Source of the DNA: JAMXLO01 sp964427005
Lineage (GTDB): Bacteria > Pseudomonadota > Alphaproteobacteria > Acetobacterales > Acetobacteraceae
DNA length: 64,000 bases
NCBI GenBank assembly: GCA_964427005.1
Contig: CAYRTL010000008.1
Location: forward strand, 15,066 to 79,065
Direction: 5' to 3'
Part shown: piece by piece, positions 8,179 to 16,567 of the stretch
Numbering within the stretch: the stretch's first letter is position 1
Layout: every line of letters begins with the position of its first letter
Translations under genes and position numbers: made by a program
Notes under the pieces: generated by a model
Told to the model about the DNA's origin: nothing
Seen by the model: the letters and a program-made list of their open reading frames with translations, nothing else
The model's database searches: none

Positions 8179-9543
8179 ATGCCCGCAGCCCAGCGTCAGA
8201 TGCACATGGGTGTCTTCGTACTCGGCACCGGCAATCACATGTCCGGCTGGCGCATGGATGACGCCTTCGCCACCCACATGGAACTGCCGGTGATGCAGGA
8301 GATCGCCCGCATTGCTGAAAGGGGCAAATTCGATCTGGTGTTCATCTCCGATTCGATGGCGATGGACCCAACCGATCATCCGTCATTCATGTGCCGCTTC
8401 GAGCCCACAACACTGATCACTGCGCTCGCCGCCTGCACGACCCATGTCGGGCTTGGCGCCACGGTCTCCACCAGCTTCTCCGAACCGTTCAATGTCGCCC
8501 GCGTCTTCGGCTCGATCGACCACATCAGCGGCGGCCGCGCCGCATGGAATGTCGTGACCAGTTCCAATCCCAAGGCGGCGCTCAACTTTAATCTGGACGA
8601 ACACATCGAGCATGAGTTGCGCTACGAGCGCGCCAACGAGTTCGTCGATGTCGTGCGCGGACTCTGGGACTGCTGGGACGACGGCGCCATAGTCGCCGAC
8701 AAGCTCACTGGGCGGTTCATCGACGCCACCAAGGTGCGCCCGCTCAACCATGTCGGCCGCTTCTTCAAGGTCAAAGGTCCACTCAATATGGCGCGCAGCC
8801 CGCAAGGGCATCCGGTCATCATCCAGGCCGGCGGGTCGCCGTCCGGGCTGGAGCTCGCGGCACGCACTGCCGATGTCGTGTTCTCCGTTGTGCAGGAGCT
8901 GGCGCCGGCGAAGGCCGCCTACGCCAATCTCAAGGATCGCATGGCCAAGTACGGCCGCACCCCGGATCAGCTCGCAGTGTTGCCCGGTATGATGCCCATC
9001 GTGGGCAACAGCGATGCCGAGGCTCGCGAGACACTCGCGAAGCTGCAAAGCTGGATCACGCCCACCAATGCCGCAACACTGGTCGCCAGCCGCATTGGCT
9101 ACGACGTCTCCGGATACCCCCTTGACGGCCCGGTGCCACCTCCTCCGCCAGAGCTGAACAGCCAGACCTTCCCCGCCGTCCTCTACGAGATGGCGAAGCG
9201 CGAGAAGATGACCTTGCGCGACCTCTACAACCTGACTGCGGCGGCACGCGGCCACTGGGTGGTCTGTGGCACCCCCACCAGGATCGCCGACACATTGGAG
9301 GAATGGTTCGCCGAGGACGCGGCCGATGGCTTCAACGTTCTGCCGGCCTGGTTCCCCGGCGGATTTACGGACTTCATCGATCGTGTCGTGCCCGAGCTGC
9401 AGCGCCGAGGGTTGTTCCGTCGCGACTACCAGGGCAGGACCTTGCGCGACCATCTCTGCCTCTCGCGGGTGGAGGCTCCGGCTTCCACGCCGATGATGGA
9501 GAGGCTAGCGTCCGCCACTGAAGCCGTTCCAATTGATAGGTGA
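8179..9543 (+). CDS. Flavin-dependent monooxygenase, NtaA/SnaA/DszA family (bacterial luciferase-like)
   Basis: 454 residues when started at the ATG at 8179, which has GGAAGG ten bases upstream and places the conserved HMGVFVLGTGNHMSGWR at the N-terminus. HISGGRAAWNVVTS, a long insertion typical of the family, and VIIQAGGSPSGLELAARTAD are diagnostic of the nitrilotriacetate/DszA monooxygenase group of the luciferase-like TIM barrels. These enzymes use FMNH2 from a separate reductase to oxygenate C-N or C-S bonds in small organics. No flavin reductase gene is adjacent. Three bases separate it from the VOC gene, pointing to a two-gene catabolic operon. Confidence 0.85.
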   Translation: MPAAQRQMHMGVFVLGTGNHMSGWRMDDAFATHMELPVMQEIARIAERGKFDLVFISDSMAMDPTDHPSFMCRFEPTTLITALAACTTHVGLGATVSTSFSEPFNVARVFGSIDHISGGRAAWNVVTSSNPKAALNFNLDEHIEHELRYERANEFVDVVRGLWDCWDDGAIVADKLTGRFIDATKVRPLNHVGRFFKVKGPLNMARSPQGHPVIIQAGGSPSGLELAARTADVVFSVVQELAPAKAAYANLKDRMAKYGRTPDQLAVLPGMMPIVGNSDAEARETLAKLQSWITPTNAATLVASRIGYDVSGYPLDGPVPPPPPELNSQTFPAVLYEMAKREKMTLRDLYNLTAAARGHWVVCGTPTRIADTLEEWFAEDAADGFNVLPAWFPGGFTDFIDRVVPELQRRGLFRRDYQGRTLRDHLCLSRVEAPASTPMMERLASATEAVPIDR

Positions 9544-9546
9544 ACC

Positions 9547-10113
9547 ATGGACGTCCAGGCAGTCAGCAAGATGCATCGCCCCAAGGGCATGCCCTTCCGT
9601 TGCAACAAGATCGGCCATGTGGCGCTCTACGTGAAAGACCTCGAGCGCTCGGCCAAGTTCTACACCGAGGTCATGGGGTTCTCGATCTCCGACGTTTACG
9701 AGAGCAATATGCTTCCCGGCGGCGCGGTGTTCCTGCGTTGCAGCGCCGACCATCACGGGGTGGCGTTGTTCCAGCTACCCGAGGGGCAGCCGCCGCATGG
9801 CGCGTTCCACCACATGGCGTTCGAGGTCTCGACGCTGGACGAGGTGCTGCGGGCGCGCGAACATCTGCGCAGGCACGATGTGCCGGTACATTTCGAAGGC
9901 CGCCGCCGAGCCGGCTGTCAGCTCGCAGTCGAATTCACCGATCCTGATGGCCACAACCTGGAGATCTACTGGGACATCGACCAGATCGGCAGCGACGGCC
10001 GCGTGCGCCCGCCCGAGGAATGGAAGGGCGCCACCAGCCTGGAAACAGCGATCGCCGACCCTGTCATCGGTCAGGACACCACGGTGCAGGACCGCTCGTT
10101 ACTGAATTCATAG
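9547..10113 (+). CDS. VOC-superfamily protein, extradiol dioxygenase/glyoxalase-like
   Basis: A 188-residue protein. KIGHVALYVKDLERSAKFYT is a classic first VOC module start with a metal-ligand His, HHMAFEVSTLDE supplies the second, and FTDPDGHNLEIYWD the terminal Glu. This is the pattern of catechol-2,3-dioxygenase-like and glyoxalase-like metalloenzymes. The reaction cannot be decided from sequence. Its tight position behind the FMN monooxygenase suggests it acts on the product of that enzyme. The next gene starts 71 bases downstream. Confidence 0.8.
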   Translation: MDVQAVSKMHRPKGMPFRCNKIGHVALYVKDLERSAKFYTEVMGFSISDVYESNMLPGGAVFLRCSADHHGVALFQLPEGQPPHGAFHHMAFEVSTLDEVLRAREHLRRHDVPVHFEGRRRAGCQLAVEFTDPDGHNLEIYWDIDQIGSDGRVRPPEEWKGATSLETAIADPVIGQDTTVQDRSLLNS

Positions 10114-10184
10114 CGGGGTGAGGTCGGGTTTTTGTGATTTCCGTGCGGAACCTTAACTTTACTCTCCCGTAGTAAGCTCGCGGC

Positions 10185-10964
10185 ATGGGCTACTGGGGGA
10201 AGATCATCGGCGGGGTTGCCGGCTTTGCCGTTGGCGGCCCGATGGGTGCCGTCGTCGGCGCCGCCCTCGGCCATGCCGCGGACAGTGGCGGGGCACCCAA
10301 CCTGCGCGCGCAGTTCGGCGCGCAGACAGCCTGGAATCCGGCGCGCATCGCCGCGATGTTCAGCCGCCGGGACCAGCTCTTCGCGATCTGCGTCGTGGTG
10401 CTGTCCGCCAAGCTCGCGAAGTGCGACGGGTCGGTGAAGCGCGAGGAGATCGACGCCTTCAAGCGCCAGTTCCGCATCGCACCCGAGTCGGTGCGCGATA
10501 TAGGCCGCCTGTTCGATCAGGCGCGAGACAGCGCCGAAGGCTTCGAAGCATACGCCAGGCAATTAGGCGACGCGTTCGCCGACAATCGCGGCATGCTGGA
10601 GGACGTGCTCACCGCGCTGTTCGTCATTGCGCGAGCCGACGGGCCAATCAACGGTCGCGAAGCGGATTTTCTGCGGCGGACGCAGCGCGGCTTCGGGTTG
10701 GACGAGGCGGCATGGAGCCGGGCGCGCGGCACCGCTCCACCACGCGGCAGCGCGGACGAGCCGGACGCATACGTAGTCCTGGGCGTATCGCGGACTGCCA
10801 CCGCCGAGGAGATCCGCACCACCTGGAAGCGGCTGATGCGCGAGAACCATCCCGACAGCCTGGCAGCGCGCGGCGTGCCCGCCGAGTTCATCGCCCGCGC
10901 CAACGAGAAGGTGGCCCGTATCAATGCCGCCTGGGACCGCATCAAGCGCGAGCGTGGTTTGTGA
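10185..10964 (+). CDS. djlA: DjlA-like protein: TerB domain plus C-terminal J domain
   Basis: A 259-residue protein with three parts: a glycine-rich hydrophobic N-terminus (WGKIIGGVAGFAVGGPMGAV) resembling the membrane-inserted segment of DjlA, a TerB-like helical domain (about 60-180) with paired acidic motifs KCDGSVKREE and RADGPINGRE, and a C-terminal J domain (about 195-259) containing the HPD motif in MRENHPDSL. J domains stimulate DnaK ATPase, so it is likely a membrane-tethered co-chaperone. Its stop overlaps the GTG of the following amidase gene (GTGA), implying coupled translation. Confidence 0.85.
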   Translation: MGYWGKIIGGVAGFAVGGPMGAVVGAALGHAADSGGAPNLRAQFGAQTAWNPARIAAMFSRRDQLFAICVVVLSAKLAKCDGSVKREEIDAFKRQFRIAPESVRDIGRLFDQARDSAEGFEAYARQLGDAFADNRGMLEDVLTALFVIARADGPINGREADFLRRTQRGFGLDEAAWSRARGTAPPRGSADEPDAYVVLGVSRTATAEEIRTTWKRLMRENHPDSLAARGVPAEFIARANEKVARINAAWDRIKRERGL

Positions 10965-11668
10965 GCCTGCGCATCCACGAGCTGCCAAGCCCCAATCACG
11001 ATGACCGGCCGGCAGGCATCCCGATCGACGTGCTGATCCTTCATTACACCGGTATGCCCAGCGCCCAGGAGGCGATTGATCGCCTGCGCGATCCAGCTGC
11101 GCGCGTGTCGTCGCATTACCTGGTGGATGAGGACGGCGCGGTGCTGCGGTTGGTTCCGGAGGAGCGGCGTGCCTGGCATGCCGGCATCTCCTATTGGCGC
11201 GGCCACACTGAGTTGAATGCACGCTCAATCGGGATTGAAATCGTCAATCCCGGGCACGAATGGGGCTACCGCGACTTTTCGGCCTTACAGATGGCCGCTG
11301 TATGCGATCTGTGCCTTGCCATCCTGTCGCGGCATCCCATCCCGGCGCGCAACGTCGTCGCGCATAGCGACGTCGCGCCTGATCGCAAGGAAGACCCTGG
11401 CGAACGCTTCGATTGGCGGGGGCTGGCGGAGAACGGTGTCGGGCTATGGCCTTCATCGTCAGATGGCGGGGCCAAGCCGCACCATGACGAGGGGGTGCAT
11501 GTTCAGGCTGCACTCACTGACATAGGCTATCGTGTGGATCTGCCGCTGCCGGTCGTGCTGCGTGCCTTTCAGCGCCGTTGGCGGCCGGAAGCGATCACCG
11601 GCGAGGCCGACGCGGGTACGCTCGCACTTCTCAATGCGGTGCAGCGGCTTGTCGCAGATACCAGGTAA
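10961..11668 (+). CDS. N-acetylmuramoyl-L-alanine amidase (AmpD/AmiD type) with peptidoglycan-binding domain
   Basis: 235 residues from the GTG at 10961, which shares four bases with the djlA stop. Amidase_2 features are visible: the zinc ligand in LILHYTGM, RAWHAGISYW, and AHSDVAPDRKEDPG with the second His and the catalytic-loop Lys-Asp. The C-terminal ~60 residues (VQAALTDIGYRVDLP, RAFQRRWRPE) look like a PG_binding_1 domain. No signal peptide was found, so it may work in the cytoplasm on recycled anhydromuropeptides as AmpD does. The 3' end overlaps the opposing M20 gene by 38 bases. Confidence 0.85.
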   Translation: MSLRIHELPSPNHDDRPAGIPIDVLILHYTGMPSAQEAIDRLRDPAARVSSHYLVDEDGAVLRLVPEERRAWHAGISYWRGHTELNARSIGIEIVNPGHEWGYRDFSALQMAAVCDLCLAILSRHPIPARNVVAHSDVAPDRKEDPGERFDWRGLAENGVGLWPSSSDGGAKPHHDEGVHVQAALTDIGYRVDLPLPVVLRAFQRRWRPEAITGEADAGTLALLNAVQRLVADTR

Positions 11669-12905
11669 GCAGCGACGCACCTGCCATGAAATCGTCGATC
11701 GTCATTGCCTCACGCGGATTGTGGCTGCCATTTTCGTTGCGGACGAAAATCATGCCCATCGGCACGCCAACTTCGGCGAACGCGGCCGCGTCGTGCGAGG
11801 CCGGACTACCCAAATCCAGCACAGGAATGCCCAACTCGTCGGCCCCCTTCTTCAAGGCTGACCTGATCGTCTGATCCACTGGCCCCACCGCGGCGCGCGC
11901 TTTCGGTCCGCGATGGAAGCGCACGCCTCGGCGCTGTTCGATGCCGGCGATGATCGCATCGACCTTGCGATCGAGTTCCGCCAATACCGCTTCATCATAG
12001 GCGCGCACATCGAGGCTGAAATGGAAGGCGCCGGGCACGATGGTGAGGCCATGCGCGGCAGGATCGGTATGGAACCGGCCGATGGTGCAAGCCATCGGGA
12101 TGCCCTTCGCTTCGTACTCCTCCCACACGCGGTCCAGTTCCATGGCGAATTCCGCCCCGGCCATGGCGGCGTCGCGCCGGAAGCGGCGCGGTAGGCCGAC
12201 ATGATCATGGCTGCCCTCGATGGACGCGTTGGGATAGCGGAAATTGCCAGGAATGCCGGTGCAGATCGCCACTGGCCGCCCGGCCTCGACCAGACTCGGT
12301 GCCTGCTCGATATGCAATTCGACATAGGCGCGCAGTTTCGCGGGATCGAGGAAACGATCTCGCGCACGCAGCGCGTCTGGATCGCCCCCGCATTCGGCGA
12401 TGTGCTCGGCGAGCGTCCGACCGGTATCGATGCGTCGCACGTCCAGCGCGCCATCCGGCAGGGTGCCGAGTGCACCACGGCTGCCGATATAGGACACCTG
12501 GAACCAGATACTCTCTTCGGCGCGAATGCCCATCACGGTGAGATCGCAGTCCAGCCTGACGCCGGCGCGTTGCAGCGCGGCGGCCGCGACCAGGCCGGCG
12601 ACCACGCCCGCTGCTCCATCGAAGTTGCCGCCATGCGGGACTGAATCGAGATGTGAGCCGACGATGATTCGCTTTGCCTGTGGATCGCGGCCGGGCAGGG
12701 TCATGTAGAGATTGGCCGCCGCGTCGTGTTCGATGTGCAGTCCAAGCCGCTGTGCGACCGCTGTCACCGTTGCATGGGCACGCTGTTCGCCTGCGCCATA
12801 TGGGTCGCGTGATACACCTGGTTCATCGAGACCGTCGCGGCGAAGTTGATCGAACAGCGACTCCGCCAGTTCGCGCTGTTCGGATACTGCTGCGCTAAGT
12901 TCCAT
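11631..12905 (-). CDS. M20 family Zn hydrolase, allantoate amidohydrolase / N-carbamoyl-amino acid hydrolase type
   Basis: A 424-residue hydantoinase/carbamoylase family enzyme. Metal and substrate ligands are recognisable: GSHLDSVPHGGNFDG, the EE pair in IRAEESIWF, ELHIEQAPSLVEAG, and ASHDAAAFAEVGVP followed by NENGSHNPREAM near the C-terminus. The family cleaves the carbamoyl or ureido group of allantoate, N-carbamoyl amino acids or beta-ureidopropionate; which one is not determined by these motifs. Its start overlaps the end of glgA by 11 bases, so it is probably translated from the same leftward transcript although metabolically unrelated. Confidence 0.85.
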   Translation of the reverse strand: MELSAAVSEQRELAESLFDQLRRDGLDEPGVSRDPYGAGEQRAHATVTAVAQRLGLHIEHDAAANLYMTLPGRDPQAKRIIVGSHLDSVPHGGNFDGAAGVVAGLVAAAALQRAGVRLDCDLTVMGIRAEESIWFQVSYIGSRGALGTLPDGALDVRRIDTGRTLAEHIAECGGDPDALRARDRFLDPAKLRAYVELHIEQAPSLVEAGRPVAICTGIPGNFRYPNASIEGSHDHVGLPRRFRRDAAMAGAEFAMELDRVWEEYEAKGIPMACTIGRFHTDPAAHGLTIVPGAFHFSLDVRAYDEAVLAELDRKVDAIIAGIEQRRGVRFHRGPKARAAVGPVDQTIRSALKKGADELGIPVLDLGSPASHDAAAFAEVGVPMGMIFVRNENGSHNPREAMTIDDFMAGASLLTWYLRQAAAPH

Positions 12906-14355
12906 TATAGCTACCCTCGGTCAATTCCCGGTACAATCCCGCGTATTGGCCTGCGGGCCTGTGCCAGCTCACGTCGGTCTGCATCGCATTCCGCTGCAGC
13001 CGCCGCCAAACATCCGGCTGCCGCCAAACCGATAGCGCCCGCAGGATCGCCGCAGCCAGCATGTCCGCAGTGACCGGCGAAAAGTGAAAGCCGGTGCCCA
13101 CACCCGACGCCATCGCCATCTCGTTCGCATCGATGACCGTATCGCACAGGCCACCGACATGTGCGACCACGGGCAGCGCGCCGTAGCGCATGGCGCAGAG
13201 TTGCGTCAGTCCGCATGGCTCGAAACGCGATGGCACCAGCAGCGCATCACAGCCGCCCTGGATCAGGTGCGCAAGGCGTTCGTCATAGCCGAACTGCACG
13301 GCAATGTTGTTGCCGGACCGTGCCGCCGCGGCACGCAGCCCCGCCTCGAGCGGAGGATTGCCACTGCCGATCAGCACCAGCTGCGTGCCGCTTTCGAGCA
13401 GCACCGGTAATGTCGCGAGCACAAGGTCGATCCCCTTTTGCTCCGATAGCCGGCTGATCACGCCAAACAACAACCTGGACGGATCCGGCTGCAAACCAAG
13501 CATTGTCTGCAGCATCTTCTTGTTCACCGCTCTCTCGGCGATCCGATCGCAATCGAACTGCGCCGCGAGATGTGGATCGTGTGACGGGTCCCAGATAGCC
13601 GTATCGATGCCGTTGAGAATGCCCGATAGCACGCGGGCGCGGGTACGCAGCAGCCCGTCCATGCCCATGCCGCCTGATGGTGTTCGAATCTCCGCCGCAT
13701 ATGTCGGCGATACTGTGGTGATCCGGTCCGCGAACTGCACGCCCGCTTTCAGATACCCGATGGCGCCGTAATACTCGACACCGTCGATGCTGTAGGCGCT
13801 GTCGGGCAGGCCAAGAGCATGCAGCAGATAGGCAGGAAACTGCCCTTGGAACGCCAGATTGTGAATCGTCATCACTGTCGGCGTGGTCGCGCCTGCGTAG
13901 TGTAGATACGCCGGTACCAACCCAGTCTGCCAGTCATGCGCGTGCACCACGTCCGGTCGATACCCGTCGACCAGGCCGTCCGCGAGCAATGCTGCAACGC
14001 GTGACAGGGCGGCAAAGCGAAACGCGTTGTCCGGCCAGTCACTGCCGTCAGGTTGCCGATAAGGGTCACCATCGCGGGCGTAAAGGTGCGGCGCGTCGAT
14101 TACGAACAGCTCCAGCTCTGCGGCTTTGGCGGCGACGATGCGCGCCTCACCGCCGAACAGGTCGTTCAGACGAGATACGACCACACCACCTTCCAACGCA
14201 CGCAGCACCGCCGGATAGCCAGGCACCAAAGATCGCGTGGCGACGCCGTGTTCCACCAGCGCACCGGGCAGCGCACCCGCCACATCGGCGAGGCCACCTG
14301 TCTTGATCAGCGGAAAAATCTCCGAGACGACAGCGAGAACGTTCAGTGGCGCCAT
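12895..14355 (-). CDS. glgA: Glycogen synthase (ADP-glucose starch synthase)
   Basis: 486 residues from the ATG at 14355, which shares one base with the glgC stop (TGATG). The GT5 N-terminal ADP-glucose-binding motif KTGGLADVAGALP is present, HDWQTGLVPAYLHY follows, and the C-terminal GT-B half has the catalytic motif SRFEPCGLTQLCAMRYG. It elongates alpha-1,4-glucan from ADP-glucose in the cytoplasm. The gene lies directly behind glgC, its substrate supplier; branching enzyme and phosphorylase genes are not in this window. Confidence 0.95.
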   Translation of the reverse strand: MAPLNVLAVVSEIFPLIKTGGLADVAGALPGALVEHGVATRSLVPGYPAVLRALEGGVVVSRLNDLFGGEARIVAAKAAELELFVIDAPHLYARDGDPYRQPDGSDWPDNAFRFAALSRVAALLADGLVDGYRPDVVHAHDWQTGLVPAYLHYAGATTPTVMTIHNLAFQGQFPAYLLHALGLPDSAYSIDGVEYYGAIGYLKAGVQFADRITTVSPTYAAEIRTPSGGMGMDGLLRTRARVLSGILNGIDTAIWDPSHDPHLAAQFDCDRIAERAVNKKMLQTMLGLQPDPSRLLFGVISRLSEQKGIDLVLATLPVLLESGTQLVLIGSGNPPLEAGLRAAAARSGNNIAVQFGYDERLAHLIQGGCDALLVPSRFEPCGLTQLCAMRYGALPVVAHVGGLCDTVIDANEMAMASGVGTGFHFSPVTADMLAAAILRALSVWRQPDVWRRLQRNAMQTDVSWHRPAGQYAGLYRELTEGSYNGT

Positions 14356-15617
14356 CACCTCAAGCGGTCGAGCATCGGCTGCGTGATCAGGCAAACACCC
14401 TGCTCGGTGCGGCGGAACCGTTCCGCGTCAGCCAGCGGATCCTCACCGACCACCAGGCCTTCCGGAATCCGCACGCCGCGATCGACAATGACGTTGCTCA
14501 GGCGAGCGGAGCGGCCGATATCGCAATAGGGCATCACCACTGTGCTCTCGATACTGGCAAACGAGTGCGCGTGCACGCCGGTGAACAGCAGTGAATTCCG
14601 TAAGGAAGCACCGGAGATGATGCAGCCGCCCGAGACGAGTGAACTGACCGCCTGGCCGCGCCTGCCTTCCTGGTCGTGCACGAACTTCGCCGGCGGGGTG
14701 ACTTCGCCATAGGTCCATATCGGCCACTCGCGATCGTAAAGATCGAGCGCCGGCGTCACGTGGGTCAGATCGATGTTGGCCTGCCAGAAGGCGTCGAGCG
14801 TGCCGACATCACGCCAGTATGCCTCGGCTTCGAAACCGGAGCGGACACAGGACTCGGTGAAGCGGTGCACCAGCGCCTTCCCGTGCTTCACCAGATACGG
14901 GATCAGATCCTTGCCAAAATCGCGACTGGAATTCGGATCCGCGGCGTCGCGTCGAAGCTGGTCGAACAGGAAGCTTGTGGCGAACACGTAAATGCCCATG
15001 CTGGCCAGTGCCTTGTCTGGCTTGTCCGGCATGCCAGGCGGATCCTTCGGTTTCTCCAGGAACGAGGTGATCCGGTCCTCCGTATCCACGGCCATGACAC
15101 CGAACGCGGACGCCTCTTCGCGTGGCACCTCGATGCAGCCCACCGTCACGTCGGCCTGACGCTCGTGATGCATTTGCAGCATCGGCTCGTAGTCCATCTT
15201 GTAGACATGGTCGCCGGCCAGAACGATGATGTGGTCCGGGCCGTAGCTCTCGATGATGTCGATGTTCTGGTAAACCGCATCGGCCGTTCCGGCATACCAT
15301 TCGGTTTCCGACACGCGTTGTGATGCGGGCAGGATGTCGAAGCTCTCGTTGCGTTCGACACGGAAGAAATTCCAGCCACGTTGCAGGTGCCGGATCAGGC
15401 TGTGTGCCTTGTACTGCGTCGCCACACCAATACGGCGGATGCCGGAATTCAGCGCATTCGACAACGCGAAATCGATGATGCGCGACTTGCAGCCGAAGAA
15501 CACCGCGGGTTTGGCGCGCCGATCGGTCAACTCCATCAGTCGGCTGCCGCGCCCTCCTGCCAGCACATAGGCCATCGTGGTTCGCGAGATGGGTCCGGCT
15601 TTCGGGATGGCCAGCAT
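14355..15617 (-). CDS. glgC: Glucose-1-phosphate adenylyltransferase (ADP-glucose pyrophosphorylase)
   Basis: 420 residues. The nucleotide-binding motif VLAGGRGSRLMELTDRRAKP, AGDHVYKMDYEPML, FLEKPKDPP and the effector/substrate region GFEAEAYWRDVGTLDAFWQA are all typical of bacterial GlgC, and the C-terminus is a left-handed beta-helix (VSGGCIISGASLRNSLLF). It makes ADP-glucose from ATP and glucose-1-phosphate and is the controlled step of glycogen synthesis. GGAG lies upstream of the ATG at 15617. Translationally coupled to glgA. Confidence 0.95.
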   Translation of the reverse strand: MLAIPKAGPISRTTMAYVLAGGRGSRLMELTDRRAKPAVFFGCKSRIIDFALSNALNSGIRRIGVATQYKAHSLIRHLQRGWNFFRVERNESFDILPASQRVSETEWYAGTADAVYQNIDIIESYGPDHIIVLAGDHVYKMDYEPMLQMHHERQADVTVGCIEVPREEASAFGVMAVDTEDRITSFLEKPKDPPGMPDKPDKALASMGIYVFATSFLFDQLRRDAADPNSSRDFGKDLIPYLVKHGKALVHRFTESCVRSGFEAEAYWRDVGTLDAFWQANIDLTHVTPALDLYDREWPIWTYGEVTPPAKFVHDQEGRRGQAVSSLVSGGCIISGASLRNSLLFTGVHAHSFASIESTVVMPYCDIGRSARLSNVIVDRGVRIPEGLVVGEDPLADAERFRRTEQGVCLITQPMLDRLR

Positions 15618-15662
15618 GGGTTGCTCCGATCAGGCGTGGTCCCGGGCGCCAGCCCGGTCTTC

Positions 15663-15698
15663 AACCGTCATGGGTGGGCTCGACCCGCCCATCAGGTG
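15663..15698. repeat. Palindromic element (family A), degenerate copy
   Basis: An imperfect palindrome centred near 15681, running from ATGGGTGGG to CCCGCCCAT (15670-15692), within a GTCAT...ATCAGG context like the other family A copies. It sits between the glgC start and the monooxygenase stop, and the stop codon of that gene falls within it. May form a hairpin at the transcript end. Confidence 0.55.
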
Positions 15699-16555
15699 TC
15701 GGCAAGCTCCGTCAGGATGCGATCGCGCGTGGCGGTGTCGCTGTCATCGTGCACCGGCTGGATGCAGACCTGCGTCGCGCCGGCGGCGAAATGCGCACGC
15801 AGGCCTTCCTGGACCTTCGCCTTGCCACCCCACAACACCATCGCGTCGATGAATCGATCAGATCCGCCATTCGCCAGATCGGCCTCCGTGAAGCCGATGC
15901 GCAACCAGTTGTTGCGGTAGTTATCCAGCACCATGTAGCGCGACAGCTCCTTGCGTCCCAACGCACGCGCCTTCGCCGCGTCGGTTTCCAGCGTAACCTT
16001 CTGTTCCGCCACCAGCCATTTGTTCGGCCCCAGGATACGTGCGGCTTCGGCAGTGTGTTGCGGAGTGGTGTTGTAGGGGAGCGCGCCACGGGTATGAGTC
16101 GCGGCCAGCTTCAGCATCAGCGGCCCCAGTGCGGCGATAGCAATCGGCCAGTTCTCCGAGCCCGGCTCGCCCTTGGTGATGCCCTCGAGATACGCGCGCA
16201 TGGCTGGCACCGGCTTTTCGTACTTATGGCCGCGTATGCCTTCCACCATCGGCACATGGCTGACGCCGAGACCAAGGATGAACCGGTCACCATAAAGGGA
16301 CTGCAGCGAAAGCAGTCCGCGCCGCGAGGTAAACGCATCGCGCGCGTAGATCGATGCGATCGAGCTGCCAAGTTTCAGCTTCGTCGTGTTGTGTAGCATG
16401 AACCCGCCGACTGACAGCGATTCGTAGCCACGGGATTCGGGATACCACAACGTGTCATAGCCGAGGCGTTCGACAGTCTGCACGAATTGTTTGATCTGCT
16501 GGGGGCCACCCAGCTTGTCAGTGGAATACCATACGCCGAGCCGACCGAGTTCCAT
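15692..16555 (-). CDS. LLM-class F420-dependent-type oxidoreductase (TIGR03620-like)
   Basis: A 287-residue luciferase-like TIM barrel. MELGRLGVWYSTDKLG, RLGYDTLWYPESRGYESL, GSSIASIYARDAF and GDRFILGLGVSHVPMVE match the F420-type subgroup of luciferase-like enzymes. The cofactor could be F420 or FMN; nothing here settles whether this organism makes F420. GGGGAGG precedes the ATG. It lies 12 bases downstream of the CoA-transferase gene in the same direction, consistent with an acyl-CoA or xenobiotic catabolic operon. Confidence 0.78.
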   Translation of the reverse strand: MELGRLGVWYSTDKLGGPQQIKQFVQTVERLGYDTLWYPESRGYESLSVGGFMLHNTTKLKLGSSIASIYARDAFTSRRGLLSLQSLYGDRFILGLGVSHVPMVEGIRGHKYEKPVPAMRAYLEGITKGEPGSENWPIAIAALGPLMLKLAATHTRGALPYNTTPQHTAEAARILGPNKWLVAEQKVTLETDAAKARALGRKELSRYMVLDNYRNNWLRIGFTEADLANGGSDRFIDAMVLWGGKAKVQEGLRAHFAAGATQVCIQPVHDDSDTATRDRILTELADT

Positions 16556-16567
16556 TCGTGCCTCCCC

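Noticed and set aside
8383..9453. 356-codon frame antisense to the FMN monooxygenase
   Set aside because: Shadow of a conserved gene; no domain, no ribosome-binding site, composition typical of antisense translation.
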